In this document: in pieces, positions 1-11,039 of the stretch | How the letters are laid out: every line of letters starts with the position of its first letter | Numbering within the stretch: the first letter of the stretch is position 1 | Program-made: the position numbers and the translations under genes | Origin: Saccharina japonica | Taxonomy: Eukaryota > Sar > Phaeophyceae > Laminariales > Laminariaceae | Length of the DNA stretch: 64,000 nt | Reading direction: 5' to 3' | Assembly (NCBI GenBank): GCA_008828725.1 | Contig: MEHQ01002813.1 | Location: 758,176 to 822,175, forward strand | Notes under the pieces: model-generated | What the model was told of the DNA's origin: nothing | The model's input: only the letters and a program-made list of their open reading frames with translations | The model's database searches: none

Positions 1-1887
1 ATGGAGGAAGACATAGGAAGAGGGCGGAGGCCAACAGAGTATTGAACACTGACGGCAGAGTGTATGGCGGACGTGGGGTGGTGGAGATGGTATGTGCAGC
101 AGGAGACCACCAAGAAAGGGGAAAGGATAGCAGCGCCATTCTATCGGTTCGTGAAAGAGGCACCGGAGAGGAAGTGGTTCTCAGATGCATCATATGAGCC
201 TATCGGGGAGCTGTGCTTGGAAACGGGGGTGTACTGGAGGTACTAGCTCACGGAAGAAGTGAAAAAGAGGACGGTACGGAGTAAGCGGGGGAAAGGGGAC
301 AGGATATCCATTATAATCTTAGAGCTGATGGCGATGGTGGTGACGGCTTAGGTGATGGTGCTGGTGAGGGGAGACAGGCCAGAGAAGGAAGGGGCGACGG
401 TGTTGATGAGGGGGGATACTTCATCGGCGGTGCAATGGGTGATTACCTGCAAAGGAGGGGGAAGAGAGGAAGTGAGGACAGGGGCACTGATGAGGATGCT
501 GGGGGCATTGGAAACTCAAGGGTGGTGGTGTTTTCAGGCAAAGCATGTGAGGGGGGTAGACAACAGACTAGCGGATGGAACAACTACATGGAAGGAAGAG
601 GAAATCCAAAAGAACCTGACAAAAGAGAGCCCCCAAATAGTTTGGCAGGCGCAGGAGCTGAGGAAGGAGGAGCAGCGGATGTGTTCGGAGATTTTGCGAG
701 AGGATACGCCTTCGGACGGGTTGCGACGTCGACTAGAAAGACTTACGAGGCGAATGGGAGGATGTGGGTGAGCTAGAGGAAGTATGCAGGAAAGGAGATT
801 TGGTTGGAGGAAGAGATGGGGTAGGCAGGGATGGTAGAAGAGCTGGTACAATACATGGCTTTCTGCTGTGCGGTGAAGATGAATCAAGAAGCAACGGTTA
901 TTGGGAAACTGGTGGCGGTTAACTTCTACCTTGATCAGTGGGTGGGATTGTCATTGCCCATACGCCACGTCAGGGTGAAGGCGGTAAAGCAAGGGATAAA
1001 GAGGGCTCATGTGGAGAGTGGGAGTCAACAGCGGGTAAGAAGACCATTAACGTGGGGGGTGCTGGCAGAGATGGAAGGTGGAAGCTATGAGTGGGGAGTG
1101 GGGGGGAGAGTGATGTGGATAGGGCTGGCGCTAACATATCTGCTGCTGCTGAGGGCGTCGGAGTTGTTCGCGGAGGAGAATGGAGCGATTCACGAAGTGT
1201 ACTGCCTGCGGAGGGGGGGTGTTCCGTTTTTCCGGGGGGGGGCGGCAGTTGAGGAGAGGGCCAGAAAAAGAGGCGGATAAGGTGCAAATCAGATTTATAG
1301 GGTCTGAAGGGGATCAAGGAAGGAAAGGAGCGATACTGGCGAGGACGAGACACGTTCGCAAGGGGGCGTGGGGTCAGGAGAAGGAGGGGCAGTGGAGCTG
1401 CTGGGGGAGATGTTCGGGATGTTCAAAGGAGGGTAGATGCCGGAAGCAGCGCCACTGATGACCTTCTGGAATGGAAGGAAATGGGGTGTGTGGACGAGGG
1501 GGCAAGCAACTTACTGTCTGAGGAGCGGAATAGCAGGAGTGGCCGAAGAGTGGAGCCAAGAAAAACAGGGGAAGCGGGGGGTGAGCGTGATTCCTGAGGA
1601 GTTCGCGCTGCATTCGGGGAGAATAGGGGGAGCGACCAAGCTGGCGGCTGGAGGAGCGAGTGATGCGGTGATCCAGAGGGAGGGGCGGTGGGCGTCGAAT
1701 GCGTTTATGAGATACGTGAGGTCGAACGTAGAAGATCCGGTTTGGGTGTCAGACGCCCTAGTAGAAGGAAGGGGGTGGGATCGCCAGCCGGGGCAAGGGA
1801 CAAGGTGGGGTGAGCGGGGGGGGTAGAACGTAGAGCTGGAAATTAAGAGAAGGAATATGAAACGCGTCTTCATGTTGGGAGTGTAGA

Positions 1888-2080
1888 CTGATTGTGGGCG
1901 AGTATAGCCTGGGAGGCGTGTCAGTCGCGTTTGTTTTTTCTGGGAGGAGGCATGTGTGGAGCGGGGCGCAGGGGCCGGCGGTGGGGGTATGTACACCCCT
2001 TTCCCCCCCTCTCCCTTTTTTACCGCTACACACGAAAAGGCATTAATACAAGCAAATATTTCGTGAATCGGGGACCAAAG
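1888..2080 (+). repeat. Split direct repeat B1 of the DIRS fossil
   Basis: It starts CTGATTGTGGGCGAG and ends near GAATCGGGGACC. It matches 2495-2684 closely along its whole length, including the GC-rich middle with GCAGGGGCCGGCGGTGGGGG. The pair brackets about 410 bp that would be the A2 segment in a PAT-like arrangement. Confidence 0.8.
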
Positions 2081-2494
2081 TGTAGGGTTGTTAGGCAACC
2101 TGGTGTTTGGGCATAGATGGGAGGAAGATGCAGTAATATATGAAAGTACAAATGTAGAAAGATACGGACGTAAAACATATCCGATAGAATGAATGTACGC
2201 ATATAACAGGAAAATAAAAGACTTTAGGACTTCGGGATAAGACGAAATGGTGGATGGTTCCAGAGGTTGGTATTAGTGGGCGTTTTTCTTTTTGGATCGG
2301 GATGGGAGCATGCACGTGCAGAACGCTGTTTTTTCGTGGAGAGAGAAGAAGACGACGAGAAGGAGAGGGCAGACAGCAGTAGAGGCAAACAACAACGAAG
2401 AGCAGACAGCAGTGGGTGAGCATCAGGTTCAAATTCCCTCCCACCCTCCCGTAATTTTCACGAACGGATGGTCTAAAGGGGGGGGGGGCGTGGG

Positions 2495-2684
2495 CTGATT
2501 GTGGGCGAGTGTAGCCTGGGAGGCGTGTCAGTCGCGTTTGTTTTTTCTGGGAGGAGGCATGTGTGGAGCGGGGCGCAGGGGCCGGCGGTGGGGGTATATA
2601 CACCCCCTCCCCCCCCTCGCGTTTTTACCGTTACACACGAAGAGGCATTAATACCAGCAAATATGTTTCGTGAATCGGGGACTA
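2495..2684 (+). repeat. Split direct repeat B2 of the DIRS fossil
   Basis: This is the second copy of the 1888-2080 repeat, in the same orientation, with a few substitutions and short indels. It is the last part of the element that I can recognise, so the 3' end is placed here. Confidence 0.8.
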
Positions 2685-2687
2685 ATA

Positions 2688-2780
2688 AACCCGGAACTCC
2701 TGTGAGTTCTGTAATAATATTTTCATACCCGTACCCGGAACTTCTGTAAGTTCTGTAACACTTCTCATACCCGTACCCTA
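2688..2780 (+). repeat. Two tandem units of about 40 bp
   Basis: The phrase ACCCGGAACT(C/T)CTGT(G/A)AGTTCTGTAA followed by CATACCCGT occurs twice in tandem directly after the DIRS fossil. No coding potential is visible here or in the rest of 2780-2950. Confidence 0.6.
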
Positions 2781-2950
2781 AATCCACAAACCCTACGTCG
2801 TACAGAACATAATAATTGCAAAATTGGCTGACACATCACAGGCGTGCTGCTGTAAAACCATACATACCAGGTACATATCATACGTATGTACGTAGTACGA
2901 GTAACAATATATACACGAAAACAAGTACAAGTACAAACGAGGAACGCCAA

Positions 2951-4425
2951 ACCTAAAAACAGAACCTAAAAACAAAACCTAAAAACAAAACCTCAAAACG
3001 AACAGACTTTAGGTTTTGGGTGTAGAATCGAAGATGGTCATGTACAAACGCAGGATACGCGTGAAAAACAAAAGCGAAAAACACAACCGGAAACGAGTCA
3101 ACGGTCAAGGTAGAAGACCAGCAGTAATGCACCACCCAGCTGGTGTAGAGGCGACGCCCAGCGCTGAAAATTAAGGAGAGTGTACCCACACGAATAACCG
3201 ACCATTCTCTGCTGCTGCAATGGCGCCCGTAGACTGGAGCGCGAGATCTGCGGTGAATAAAGTACGGGTGCTGTGCAAAAAGTTTCACCGCTTGCTACAA
3301 CATATGATTTTGAATGTACAGCAGCACGCAATTCGACTTGGACCGCCCCATGAGCCACGGTTTTATCTACTGTGTTGAACACTGCATTGCCTGGCACCAG
3401 CGACATGTTGTTCGCGCATTGTCTACTCTCTGTCTTCTGGCTGTCCAGTCTACGGGGCGTTCGTAGCTGCGGTTGTCGCGATGATCTCCCTTCTCGCTGG
3501 GCGGTTCGTTCTTCGTATTTTGTTTGTAGGGTCATTTTAATCGATTTTCGATTTACACAAACCCAAACAGCAAAAATATCTCATCGCGGTCTCCTGTTTT
3601 TTTTTTCTGTTTCGCCAATCCGGACATTTGTGTGCAGATGAGCTACCGATTATAGCTCAAGCTTTGAAAAACATGTGCAGATGAGCTATCGCCTATAGCT
3701 CAAGCGAAGGAAAACATGTGTAGCTCATGTGGCTCACGTAGCTCACCGGTGAGCTAGCTCTTTAAAGAGCTAGCTCGAGCTACGGTGAGCTGATCTGTCC
3801 GGGGTGTGATTTTTTTGCTGTTCGGTCAAGTTCGGTCGAAAATCGATTAAAATGACCCTAAATAAAAAACAAATACGAAGAACGAACAGCCCAACGGAGA
3901 TCATGGCGACAACCGCAGCTACGAATGCCCCGTAGACTGGATAGCCAGAAGACAGAGAGCAGACGATGCACGCACAACATGCCGCTGGTGCCAGGCAATG
4001 CAGTGTTCAACGCCGTAGCCAAAACCGTGGCTCATGGGGCGGTCCAAGTAGAATTGCGTGCTGCTGTAGATTAAAAAACCATCTGTTGTAGCAAGCGGTG
4101 AAACTTTTTGCACAGCAGCACCCGTACTTCATCCAGCGCAGATCTCGCGCTCCAGGCTACGGGCGCAATTGCAGCAGCAGAGTATGATCGGCTAGTCATG
4201 TGGGCACACTCTCCTTATTTTTCAGCGCTGGGCGTCGCCTCTACCGCAGCTCGGTGGTGTATTACTGCTGGTCTTCCACATTGACCGTTGACTTGTTTTC
4301 GCTTTTGTTTTTCGCTTTTGTTTTTCACGCGTATCCTGCGTTTGTACACCATCTTCGATTCTACACCCAAAACCGAAAGTCTGTTCGTTTTCAGGTTTTG
4401 TTTTGTTTTTAAGGTTTTGTCGTTT
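2951..4425. mobile_element. Foldback (long inverted-repeat) element
   Basis: The left arm (about 2951-3585) and right arm (about 3807-4425) are reverse complements, with scattered mismatches and short indels. For example, the phrase around CATTGCCTGGCACCAGCGAC at 3383 recurs inverted near 3985. The roughly 220-bp centre is filled with GAGCTA/TAGCTC motifs. No transposase is encoded. The opposite-strand open frames seen in both arms are explained by the symmetry. Such foldbacks are non-autonomous DNA elements, and the family is unknown. Confidence 0.7.
3633..3800. repeat. AGCT-rich palindromic core of the foldback
   Basis: A unit of about 50 bp, GTGCAGATGAGCTA followed by ATAGCTCAAG and AAAACATGTG, is repeated at 3634 and 3672. 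It then degenerates into closely packed AGCTC/GAGCT words around the perfect palindrome GCTCTTTAAAGAGC. Confidence 0.65.
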
Positions 4426-4735
4426 GTACGGGCCCTTTTTTATTTACAAAAACGACCATCGACTTGAATTACGACGATATCTCCGTTTTTCATCAAACAA
4501 ACGAGACATTATTTTCTCCGCTTTTCTTTTCACCGGATCAGGTTCTCTTCAACCCCGTTTTTTCAGAAGACCAAGATTCAAAAAAACAAATTACCGGAAA
4601 AGAAGCAAAGCGGCGCACACAATCATTCTCCTCGTCTTGCAATCTTGATCTTGGGTCCCTTCCCTTTTACGCGCGAGATCAGACGTTTTTGGATTCGCGT
4701 CTTCGTGAATTAGGTACTGCTCAGTAGTGCATTGA
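4104..4735 (+). repeat. Direct repeat R1, copy 1 (overlaps the foldback right arm)
   Basis: From TTTTTGCACAGCAGCACCCG onward this matches 5694-6320 in the same orientation. It is nearly identical to about 4575, then diverges but still shares GCGTCTTCGT and GGTACTGCTC(A/G)GTAGTGCA. The right arm of the foldback therefore belongs to a longer repeated unit. Confidence 0.75.
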
Positions 4736-4852
4736 AGTGGACCCAAGGAGCTTATATGATATCAAGTGCGCCGCTTGGTAAGCGCAACTGCTACTACTGC
4801 TGAAACAGAAACAACCCTCTGCCTACTGTGGCCGTCTGCAACGCAACTCTCA

Positions 4853-5690
4853 GGTATGTGTGTGTACTTGGGAGACATTTTTTCATATTATCAACAAAAA
4901 AGCAAGTTGCAAGCGTCATCTGAACCAAACAAACGCACAAACGATAGATAGGGTGAAGACATCAGCAACCGCACGTACCAACAACACGCACAAGCCTGTA
5001 CTGCTGTGGATCTCGGATAATAGAACAGGGAGTACGATACAATCTGCCACTGTGGATCTCGGATAACAACAGGAGTACGGCCTATGCCAATGCGAAAAAA
5101 GCGATGTCCAGATCTTTGAAATATTTCCCTGGAGTTTTCAGGCTGAAGATCTGCTCGTACCGCCACTATTAGGGAAAAAGAAAAAATCAAGCATTTTATG
5201 GCAACATCGCTTTCCCATTGGCATCATCATTGGATTGGTCTTGAATATAGGACAAAGGACCAAGGAGGTGAACAAACAAACAAGCGGCATGCTACTTGCT
5301 GAACGTTCAGGGTTCGTCCGTTGGTTTTAGGCCTTGGTCCCTTTCATAGCATTCCTAGAGTGTCGTGCTTGTTTGTGTTTTTTTTTGGTTTTTTTTGCCT
5401 TTTTTGTTTTTGAATTTGTGGTGTGTGATCCCGAAGATCTTCGTGAATAGAGAGAAATCCCGCACATTATTGCCGTGCCTACCACACGCCTTCTTCTCAG
5501 GTCGACCTGATAGCTCCGACCCAAGATGGCTTCTGTTTCCGCCCCGGAAAGCGGACAGACTATGCCGCCTTCGGCGAGGGCAAGCGTACTAATGTATCCA
5601 TGTGTTTGTGACATGCATCAATTAATGAATTGTTGGAACAATTTTATGCATGTCTGCCTTGTTGTTACTGCTGCTGCAAGGGCGCACAAA
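4853..5690 (+). repeat. Direct repeat R2, copy 1
   Basis: This stretch of about 840 bp recurs at 11040-11805, with small indels. Both copies end in GCTGCTGCAAGGGCGCACAAA. Both keep an open minus-strand frame of 95 residues (5327-5614 and 11442-11729, starting MSQTHGYISTLALAEGG) with few amino-acid changes. It has no recognisable domain and a Lys-rich tail arising from a T-rich tract, so I do not call it a gene. Confidence 0.75.
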
Positions 5691-5693
5691 AAA

Positions 5694-6320
5694 GTTTTTG
5701 CACAGCAGCACCCGTACTTCATCCAGCGCAGATCTCGCGCTCCAGGCTACGGGCGCAATTGCAGCAGCAGTTATGATCGGCTAGTCATGTGGGCACACTC
5801 TCCTTATTTTTCAGCGCTGGGCGTCGCCTCTACCGCAGCTCGGTGGTGTATTACTGCTGGTCTTCCACATTGACCGTTGACTTGTTTTCGCTTTTGTTTT
5901 TCGCTTTTGTTTTTCACGCGTATCCTGCGTTTGTACACCATCTTCGATTCTACACCCAAAACCGAAAGTAAGTCTGTTCGTTTACAGGTTTTGTTTTGTT
6001 TTTAAGGTTTTGTCGTTTGTGCGGGCCCTTTTTTATTTACAAAAACGACCATCGACTTGAATTACGACGATATCTCCGGTTTTCATCAAACAAACGAGAC
6101 ATTATTTTCTCCGCTTTTCTTTTCACCGGATCAGGTTCTCTTCAACCCCGTTTTTTCAGAAGACCAAGATTCAAAAAAAAAGGTAAACTCTGACCGTTGT
6201 GTGAAGCAAGATATACAAACGGCAAGCAATCATTCTCGGTACAATAATTATCTTGATCCTTTTTAGCGCAGACTCAACTTTTGGTCGCGTCTTCGTAATT
6301 ACGGTACTGCTCGGTAGTGC
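5694..6320 (+). repeat. Direct repeat R1, copy 2
   Basis: This is the second copy of 4104-4735, directly abutting copy 1 of R2. The bases between it and the LINE tail (6321-6479) show nothing recognisable. Confidence 0.75.
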
Positions 6321-6479
6321 AGTGTGAACAGAAATAACAAGGATGCGTTATCATGACTCATCAAGTCGCCGTTCGGAAATAAAGCGCAATACGTGTTCTA
6401 CTTATTGATAAAGTTTACGCGCCTCTGGCCTATCGATATTGGTACGCCAGCGACAAGCTCCAGTTAAGATATCTCCACG

Positions 6480-6592
6480 TTGTTGTTGTTGTTGTTGTCT
6501 TCACATTAAAAACCGTGCCGGTCTCTCTATCCAGTACCTCCATCTGTCCGTACTAATCCAACACTTGACACGGTCGATTCCCGTGGTCACAG
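6480..6592 (-). repeat. LINE 3' tail module ending in (AAC)n
   Basis: On the minus strand this reads CTGTGACCACGGGAATCG, then TTTAATGTGAAGACAACAAC and further AAC repeats. The same start and end phrases recur at 48.6, 49.3 and 51.7 kb outside any LINE coding DNA. I take it to be the LINE 3' end. Confidence 0.65.
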
Positions 6593-7560
6593 GCTAACTT
6601 ACCCAAAAAAAGGTATACTGAAATAAAAGTGGAACCCGAAGGGTCCGCAAAGCGATCAAAGCCAGTCAAAAACAGATAGTCTGGAGCCCTCCGCTCCCCT
6701 CTACACGCTATGTGAAGGTAAAAATAAAAATGGAAAAGTCAACATCACCAATCGGGGGTACACGCCCCCTGATTCTATCTTGGTGCCCCTATAATGCCGG
6801 GGTGTTCCGTGCCGGGTTCACGCCGGTCAGGCAAACAAATCGAGTCCTCCACCCCGATTATAAACGCAGACATGATACGGGGGAAGGGAACTATGGTCCC
6901 GTGTGACTGATGTACCCCCGGCTGCGAGCAGTGTAACTGCAAAAGGTCAAAAACAACGGAGGGAAAAAGACAAAGACAAAGACAAAGAGACAAGTCAAAA
7001 GTACAAGCAAACACTCAAACAAACAAGACCGCAGAGACAACACATTGACACGTTCATCCCGAGGGGGTGGTGCAATGGTGCGGCGGTGGGGGGGGAGGGG
7101 GAAAAAAAAGAAACAAACAAGCAACAACAAACAGTCCAGGAGAGTCAAGTCCGGCACATATCGCGCCACTCGGTCCGCCATTTCTCGTTTGTTTCCTCCC
7201 TCGCCGATTCGCCCTTCTTCCGCACCCCTCCCGTCCCGTTGGTTCTTGGTATCTCTTTATTATTGCTGCGCTCTTTGTCTCGCTTGGTCGCTCGTTTCCG
7301 GCTAGCCTCCTCTTCGTCCTTGCGCCAGGAGGTCATAAACCTCTCAGCTCCCTGCAGCACTCCCTTGTACCACTGCCTTCCTCCCTTCACCTTCGCTGCT
7401 TCCGCTCCAAACTGAATTGGGACTCCGAAGACACATCTCTCGTCGTCGGTAGAGCCGTGCGTAGCTCCGAACGCTTTGAAGTCGTCCTTCAGGCACGTCT
7501 GCCAGTTCCGCTCCGGGCACCCCGCGCCCGAGTCCTTCCCCCCCACCAGCTCCCCGAACA

Positions 7561-8523
7561 TCAGTCGTTTCGGGAGTCGCCCGTCGTGGCTGCCTTGCCA
7601 CGGCCCCCGCCGAACAGCAGGCGCCGCTGCCGGACAGTGGCTTCCACGCTCTGGCACCCGACCCTCTTCAGGGCCTGGGCGTAGGACAGTCTGCCGGTAG
7701 GTGCCTTGTCTTGCGCTGGTACCCAATAACTCGCAGCAGCAGCCGGTGGTGTATCGTCCGCAGTCAGTCGGTAGTGGTCGCGACGTGGGGCCCATGTCAT
7801 GCAACCGTACAGCAGTGCCTCCATCGCCTCCGCTTGAAGCAGGCGGGCCTTGAGTCGAAACGGTGCTCCCGGCCTATCGAAGAGCTCCGGGCCATACCTC
7901 CTGACGCACGCCGACGCTGCTCTGCTCCTGAAGTTGATCTCCCAGGGGAGGTCGCCATGTTCGTTGACGAGGCCGCCCAGGTACCCGAACTCGAGAGGTT
8001 TGGGTGTATTCTCTGCCCCGCTGCTTCGATGATCAGCGGCGGCGGGGGCGGTGTTGGCTGCTTCTCCTTTACGCGCATCAGGAGAGCTCCGTTTCTTCTC
8101 CGACACCGTAGCCCGAACTCCCCAAACACCTGCACGATAATCGGTCATCATCCTCGCCAGTCCGTCGGCGGACCTCGATACAACGCCGGCGTCTTCGGCA
8201 TACAGCATCCCCCACACCGCCCTCCGTACGCGGTCGAGTGGTGTCTCCGTCCCCGCTCCCGTCTCCTCCTTCAGGAACACTAGGTTCTGCATGATACCAT
8301 CGTCCTCGCTGAATCGTACGATAACGACCTCTAGGGCCGCGGCAAAGAAAACGTTGAACAGCAGTGGGGACAGCACACACCCTTGTCGCAAGCCCTGCGT
8401 GACCAGAACCAGTCCGACAGTTCTCCATCGTCCATGCGCACCCGGGCCCGCATTCCGTCGTGGAATTGGCGGATGACGGCGACCATCTCCGCAGGAATCC
8501 CGGCCCTGGCCAGGACCTTCCAA
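7561..8523 (-). pseudogene. LINE reverse transcriptase, motif B to C-terminal part
   Basis: This frame continues the enzyme with TQGLRQGCVLSPLLFNVFF (motif B) and MLYAEDAGVVSRSADGLARM (motif C, where the second Asp of YADD is Glu-Asp). The thumb-like LEFGYLGGLVNEHGDLPWEI follows. The C-terminal RLSYAQALKRVGCQSVEATVRQRRLLFGG resembles the conserved tail region of RTE-like elements. Another frame change follows. The remaining tail (RNWQTCLKDDFKAFGA, WYKGVLQGAERFMTSWR) lies in the 7145-7804 minus-strand frame. The protein cannot be made in one piece. Confidence 0.8.
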
Positions 8524-9395
8524 GCAGCTCTCGGTCCACCGAAGTCATAGGCCTTCTGTAGGTCGACGAAGCACATGTAGAGCGGTATTCTCCTTCTCCG
8601 CCCTAGTTCCTGGAGTCGGCGCACGACGAACANCATGCATACTGTGGATCGACCAGGTCGGAAGCCGCACTGTTCCTCCGGGAGGGTGTTGTTGGCTTCG
8701 CCGAAGGCGCTTAGGCGGTTGGTGATGCGTTTGGCGGGGACTTTGCCTACGTGCGATAGTAGCGAGATCCCCCTGAAGTTGTTGCAGTTGGACCGGTCGC
8801 CCTTCTTGTACAGCACTTTGATGGTTGCATCCTTCCACTCTTGCGGGATCTCTCCTCCGTTCCACACGTCGACGAGGATGGCATGAAGGCGCTCCAGGAC
8901 GACGGGTTCGTCGTCATCGATCTTGAGCAACTCGGCAGGGAGGGAGTCATGGCCGGGTGCCTTCCAGTTCTGCAGGCCTTTCGTTGCCCGTTCCACCTCC
9001 TCGAGGTCTGGCGCCGCTCCCAACCGTCGGGTGGCTCGCGTCGCTGGTCGTTGCGTCACTTTTTCGGCGGTATCTGGGTTCAGGGTGGGGGGCTTGGTGT
9101 TGAGGAGGGTGCCGAAGAATCCCGCCCATCGCTGGAAGATGTCTTCCTTGCTCCGGAGCAGCACGCCATTCTCGTCCGTGACGAACTGCTTCCCCCCCGC
9201 TTGTCTCCCGCTGAGGCCCACTGATCTTTTAATGTGTTTGTACAGCCCTCTCATGTCGCGGTCCTTGTAGACCGCTTCGAGCTCCGCCACGTACCTGTCG
9301 AGGTGGGCATAGATGCCCGTTTCGACTGCCGCGGTCACTCCCTTACATGCTGCTTTGAGGGTCCTCCATGTCGCTGTGGTCCAATTGCCCCTCAT
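8331..9395 (-). pseudogene. LINE reverse transcriptase, N-terminal and palm part
   Basis: Reverse transcriptase motifs are visible in order: [18 protein letters not shown], the [20 protein letters not shown] block, [24 protein letters not shown] and the motif A stretch FVDLQKAYD with its catalytic Asp. One residue after GRSTVCM is undetermined because of the N at 8633. Near 8.4-8.5 kb the reading frame changes and the motif B block continues in another frame (7561-8523). It overlaps the endonuclease frame by about 50 bases, also because of a frame change. Confidence 0.85.
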
Positions 9396-10746
9396 CGCGC
9401 GGCGCGCTTCCCGCCCTTGGCAAGGGCCTCCTCCAAAGCTGCTCTCGCCACTGGGGTCTCACACCACTCCTGCGTGCGTCGTCTCCGGGTTCCTCGGGTA
9501 GTACTGTCTGCGCCGCGTCGAGGAGGGCATTGGTAAACAACGTCGCCATCCCCGCTGTGGTGGTCGCTGGCTCACCTGGTTGTTGGTCGAGGTTGTGGAT
9601 GAACCGCTCGCTCACCGCCCGTTGTGCTGTTTCGACCTGCAATTCCTGTCGGCTGAACTGCTGCTGTTTCGGTTTGGTCCGCACTGCTCGGTTGTGGGCA
9701 AGTCTGCCACCGAGGTCGACGGTGGCTACCACCATGTTGTGGTCTGAGTCCGCCTTTACTGGGCGTACTGGTTGGGGAACGACGACTACGTTGGACACTC
9801 GGCCGCGGTGTGCCTGTCGCGTGAGGATGTAATCGATGCGCCGGCATTCGTCCCCCGATACGCCGTTGTATGTGTGCCATATCCCACCCTTACGTGTGGG
9901 GAAGAAGGTGTTCGTGATTGCTAGTCTGTTGTCCGTTGCGAAGGTCAGCAGTAGCCTGCCATTGTCGTTCAGCTTATCACGCCCGTGCTCGCCCATGATA
10001 CGTTCGTCCTCTCCATCCACCCTCTCTCCCGTCCGCGCATTGGCGTCCATCAGTACATAGACACACTCCTTGGCAGGGATCCCCCGCACGAGGCTGTCAA
10101 GTTTTTCCCAGAACCTATGCTTGCTGTCGGCGGTTGCGACCTCTGTTGGGGCGTACGCAGCTACGAAGTTGACCGCTCCGCGGTTGCCCGTTATCTCAAA
10201 CCTCATGGCCATAAGGCGTTCATCGATATATTCGGTGGTGTACGCAGAGTTCCTGCACATTGACTCTTTAACGGCTATTCCCACACCGTGTGTTCCACCT
10301 GTCTCCGTGCCACAGCAGAACACCCGAAACCCTGCTGCTGCGAATTCCGTTCGGCCTGCCCTCCTTGTCTCCTGTAGCCCTAACACCGAAACGTTTTGTC
10401 TCGCTGCCTCGTACAGGATGCTGCAGGCTCTCCCATAGCCGTTAGCCCCTTTTACAGCCAGAGTCCGCACATTCCAGGTTGCTACCCTAACAAGTGTACT
10501 CTGCTGCCTCTCCCGGGCGATGCGTGGTGCCTTCCTAGCCAGCCTACGCTTCGCCCGTCCCCTCCTTTTCCTCCTTCGTGCCCTTTTTATCTGTTTTGTT
10601 TCTGTTGCTTTGCGCACTCTCGGGGCATAGTAAAAAAAGTTAACCCGGTGCGTGTCTGTTGTACCAGAGATACGCCTCATCCCGGAGCGGCTCGACCCTG
10701 CCAGCTCTGGATTCTCCTCCTTCCTCTCTCTGGTGCATACCCACAC
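9343..10746 (-). pseudogene. LINE endonuclease region
   Basis: This frame encodes the APE-like endonuclease that nicks target DNA for target-primed reverse transcription. After a basic N-terminal stretch (KRARRRKRRGRAKRR, about residues 75-90) come the family motifs in order: WNVRTL, LQETRR, MDANARTG and SDHNMV. Together these supply the Asn, Glu, Asp and Ser-Asp-His catalytic positions, so the domain looks intact. Downstream, RTKPKQQQFSRQELQVETAQRAV links toward the reverse transcriptase. The first Met at 10746 is the only obvious start, but a start just upstream cannot be excluded. The frame ends shortly after entering sequence that continues as reverse transcriptase in another frame (8331-9395), so the single polyprotein is broken there. 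It is a parasitic gene, not a host gene. Confidence 0.85.
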
Positions 10747-11039
10747 GGTGTGCGGTCACTCCGCCACCCTCTCCGTGCTCTCTGCTGCTGCATGGCCCCG
10801 GTGTCCAAGCCGGGGCGTTAGGGTTTAACCCCATCTGCAGCCACCCGAGCTGGCTGCGTCACGAGTTACTCTGATCTCACGATAGCGGTAACTCCCGACT
10901 GCCAGACTCAGGATCCCCCTCTGACCAGTGCTAGGGACCGTGTATCCGTCTGGGTTGGGTGGTCTTTCGAGGTTTAAGTCCACTTACGGACCTCGGCCTA
11001 CCTCAGCAGGGAGGCAGGCCGGGGGAGGAGTCCACGAAT

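Larger units (their letters stand above)
1..2684 (+). mobile_element. DIRS-order retroelement fossil, 3' part
   Basis: The element enters from the left edge, so its 5' part is not in the window. An RNase H-like region (about 0.1-0.6 kb) carries phrases typical of DIRS elements, such as FSDASYEPIGEL and AKHVRGVDNRLADG. A tyrosine recombinase region follows (about 0.8-1.8 kb), with a KQGIKRAH...RRPLTW N-terminal signature and a C-terminal HSGRIGGATKLA plus GRWASNAFMRYV signature. Two direct repeats of about 190 bp at the 3' end (1888-2080 and 2495-2684) fit the B1-A2-B2 split-repeat ending of PAT/Ngaro-like members. The coding part is broken in several places, so it is a fossil. The family call rests on motif recognition. 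Confidence 0.8.
6480..11036 (-). mobile_element. LINE (non-LTR retrotransposon, APE type), full length or nearly so, broken
   Basis: On the minus strand the order is a 5' leader of about 300 bp, an exonuclease-endonuclease-phosphatase domain, a reverse transcriptase, a C-terminal region and a 3' untranslated tail ending in an (AAC)n run at 6480-6500. Coding continuity is lost by frame changes near 9.37 kb, 8.4-8.5 kb and 7.6-7.8 kb. Motif C reads YAED where YADD is expected. An ambiguous base lies at 8633. The 5' limit is set where repeat R2 copy 2 begins, and the 3' limit at the microsatellite tail. The clade may be RTE-like but is uncertain. Confidence 0.85.

Noticed and set aside
5327-5614. 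Small conserved gene in R2 (95 residues, minus strand)
   Set aside because: Conserved between two copies of a repeat, but the DNA is conserved equally outside the frame, and half of the product is Lys/Thr repeat from a homopolymer-rich tract.
7045-8523. Long plus-strand open frames (for example 7067-7684 and 7711-8283)
   Set aside because: They lie opposite LINE coding sequence and show no domains. The minus strand carries clear reverse transcriptase motifs.
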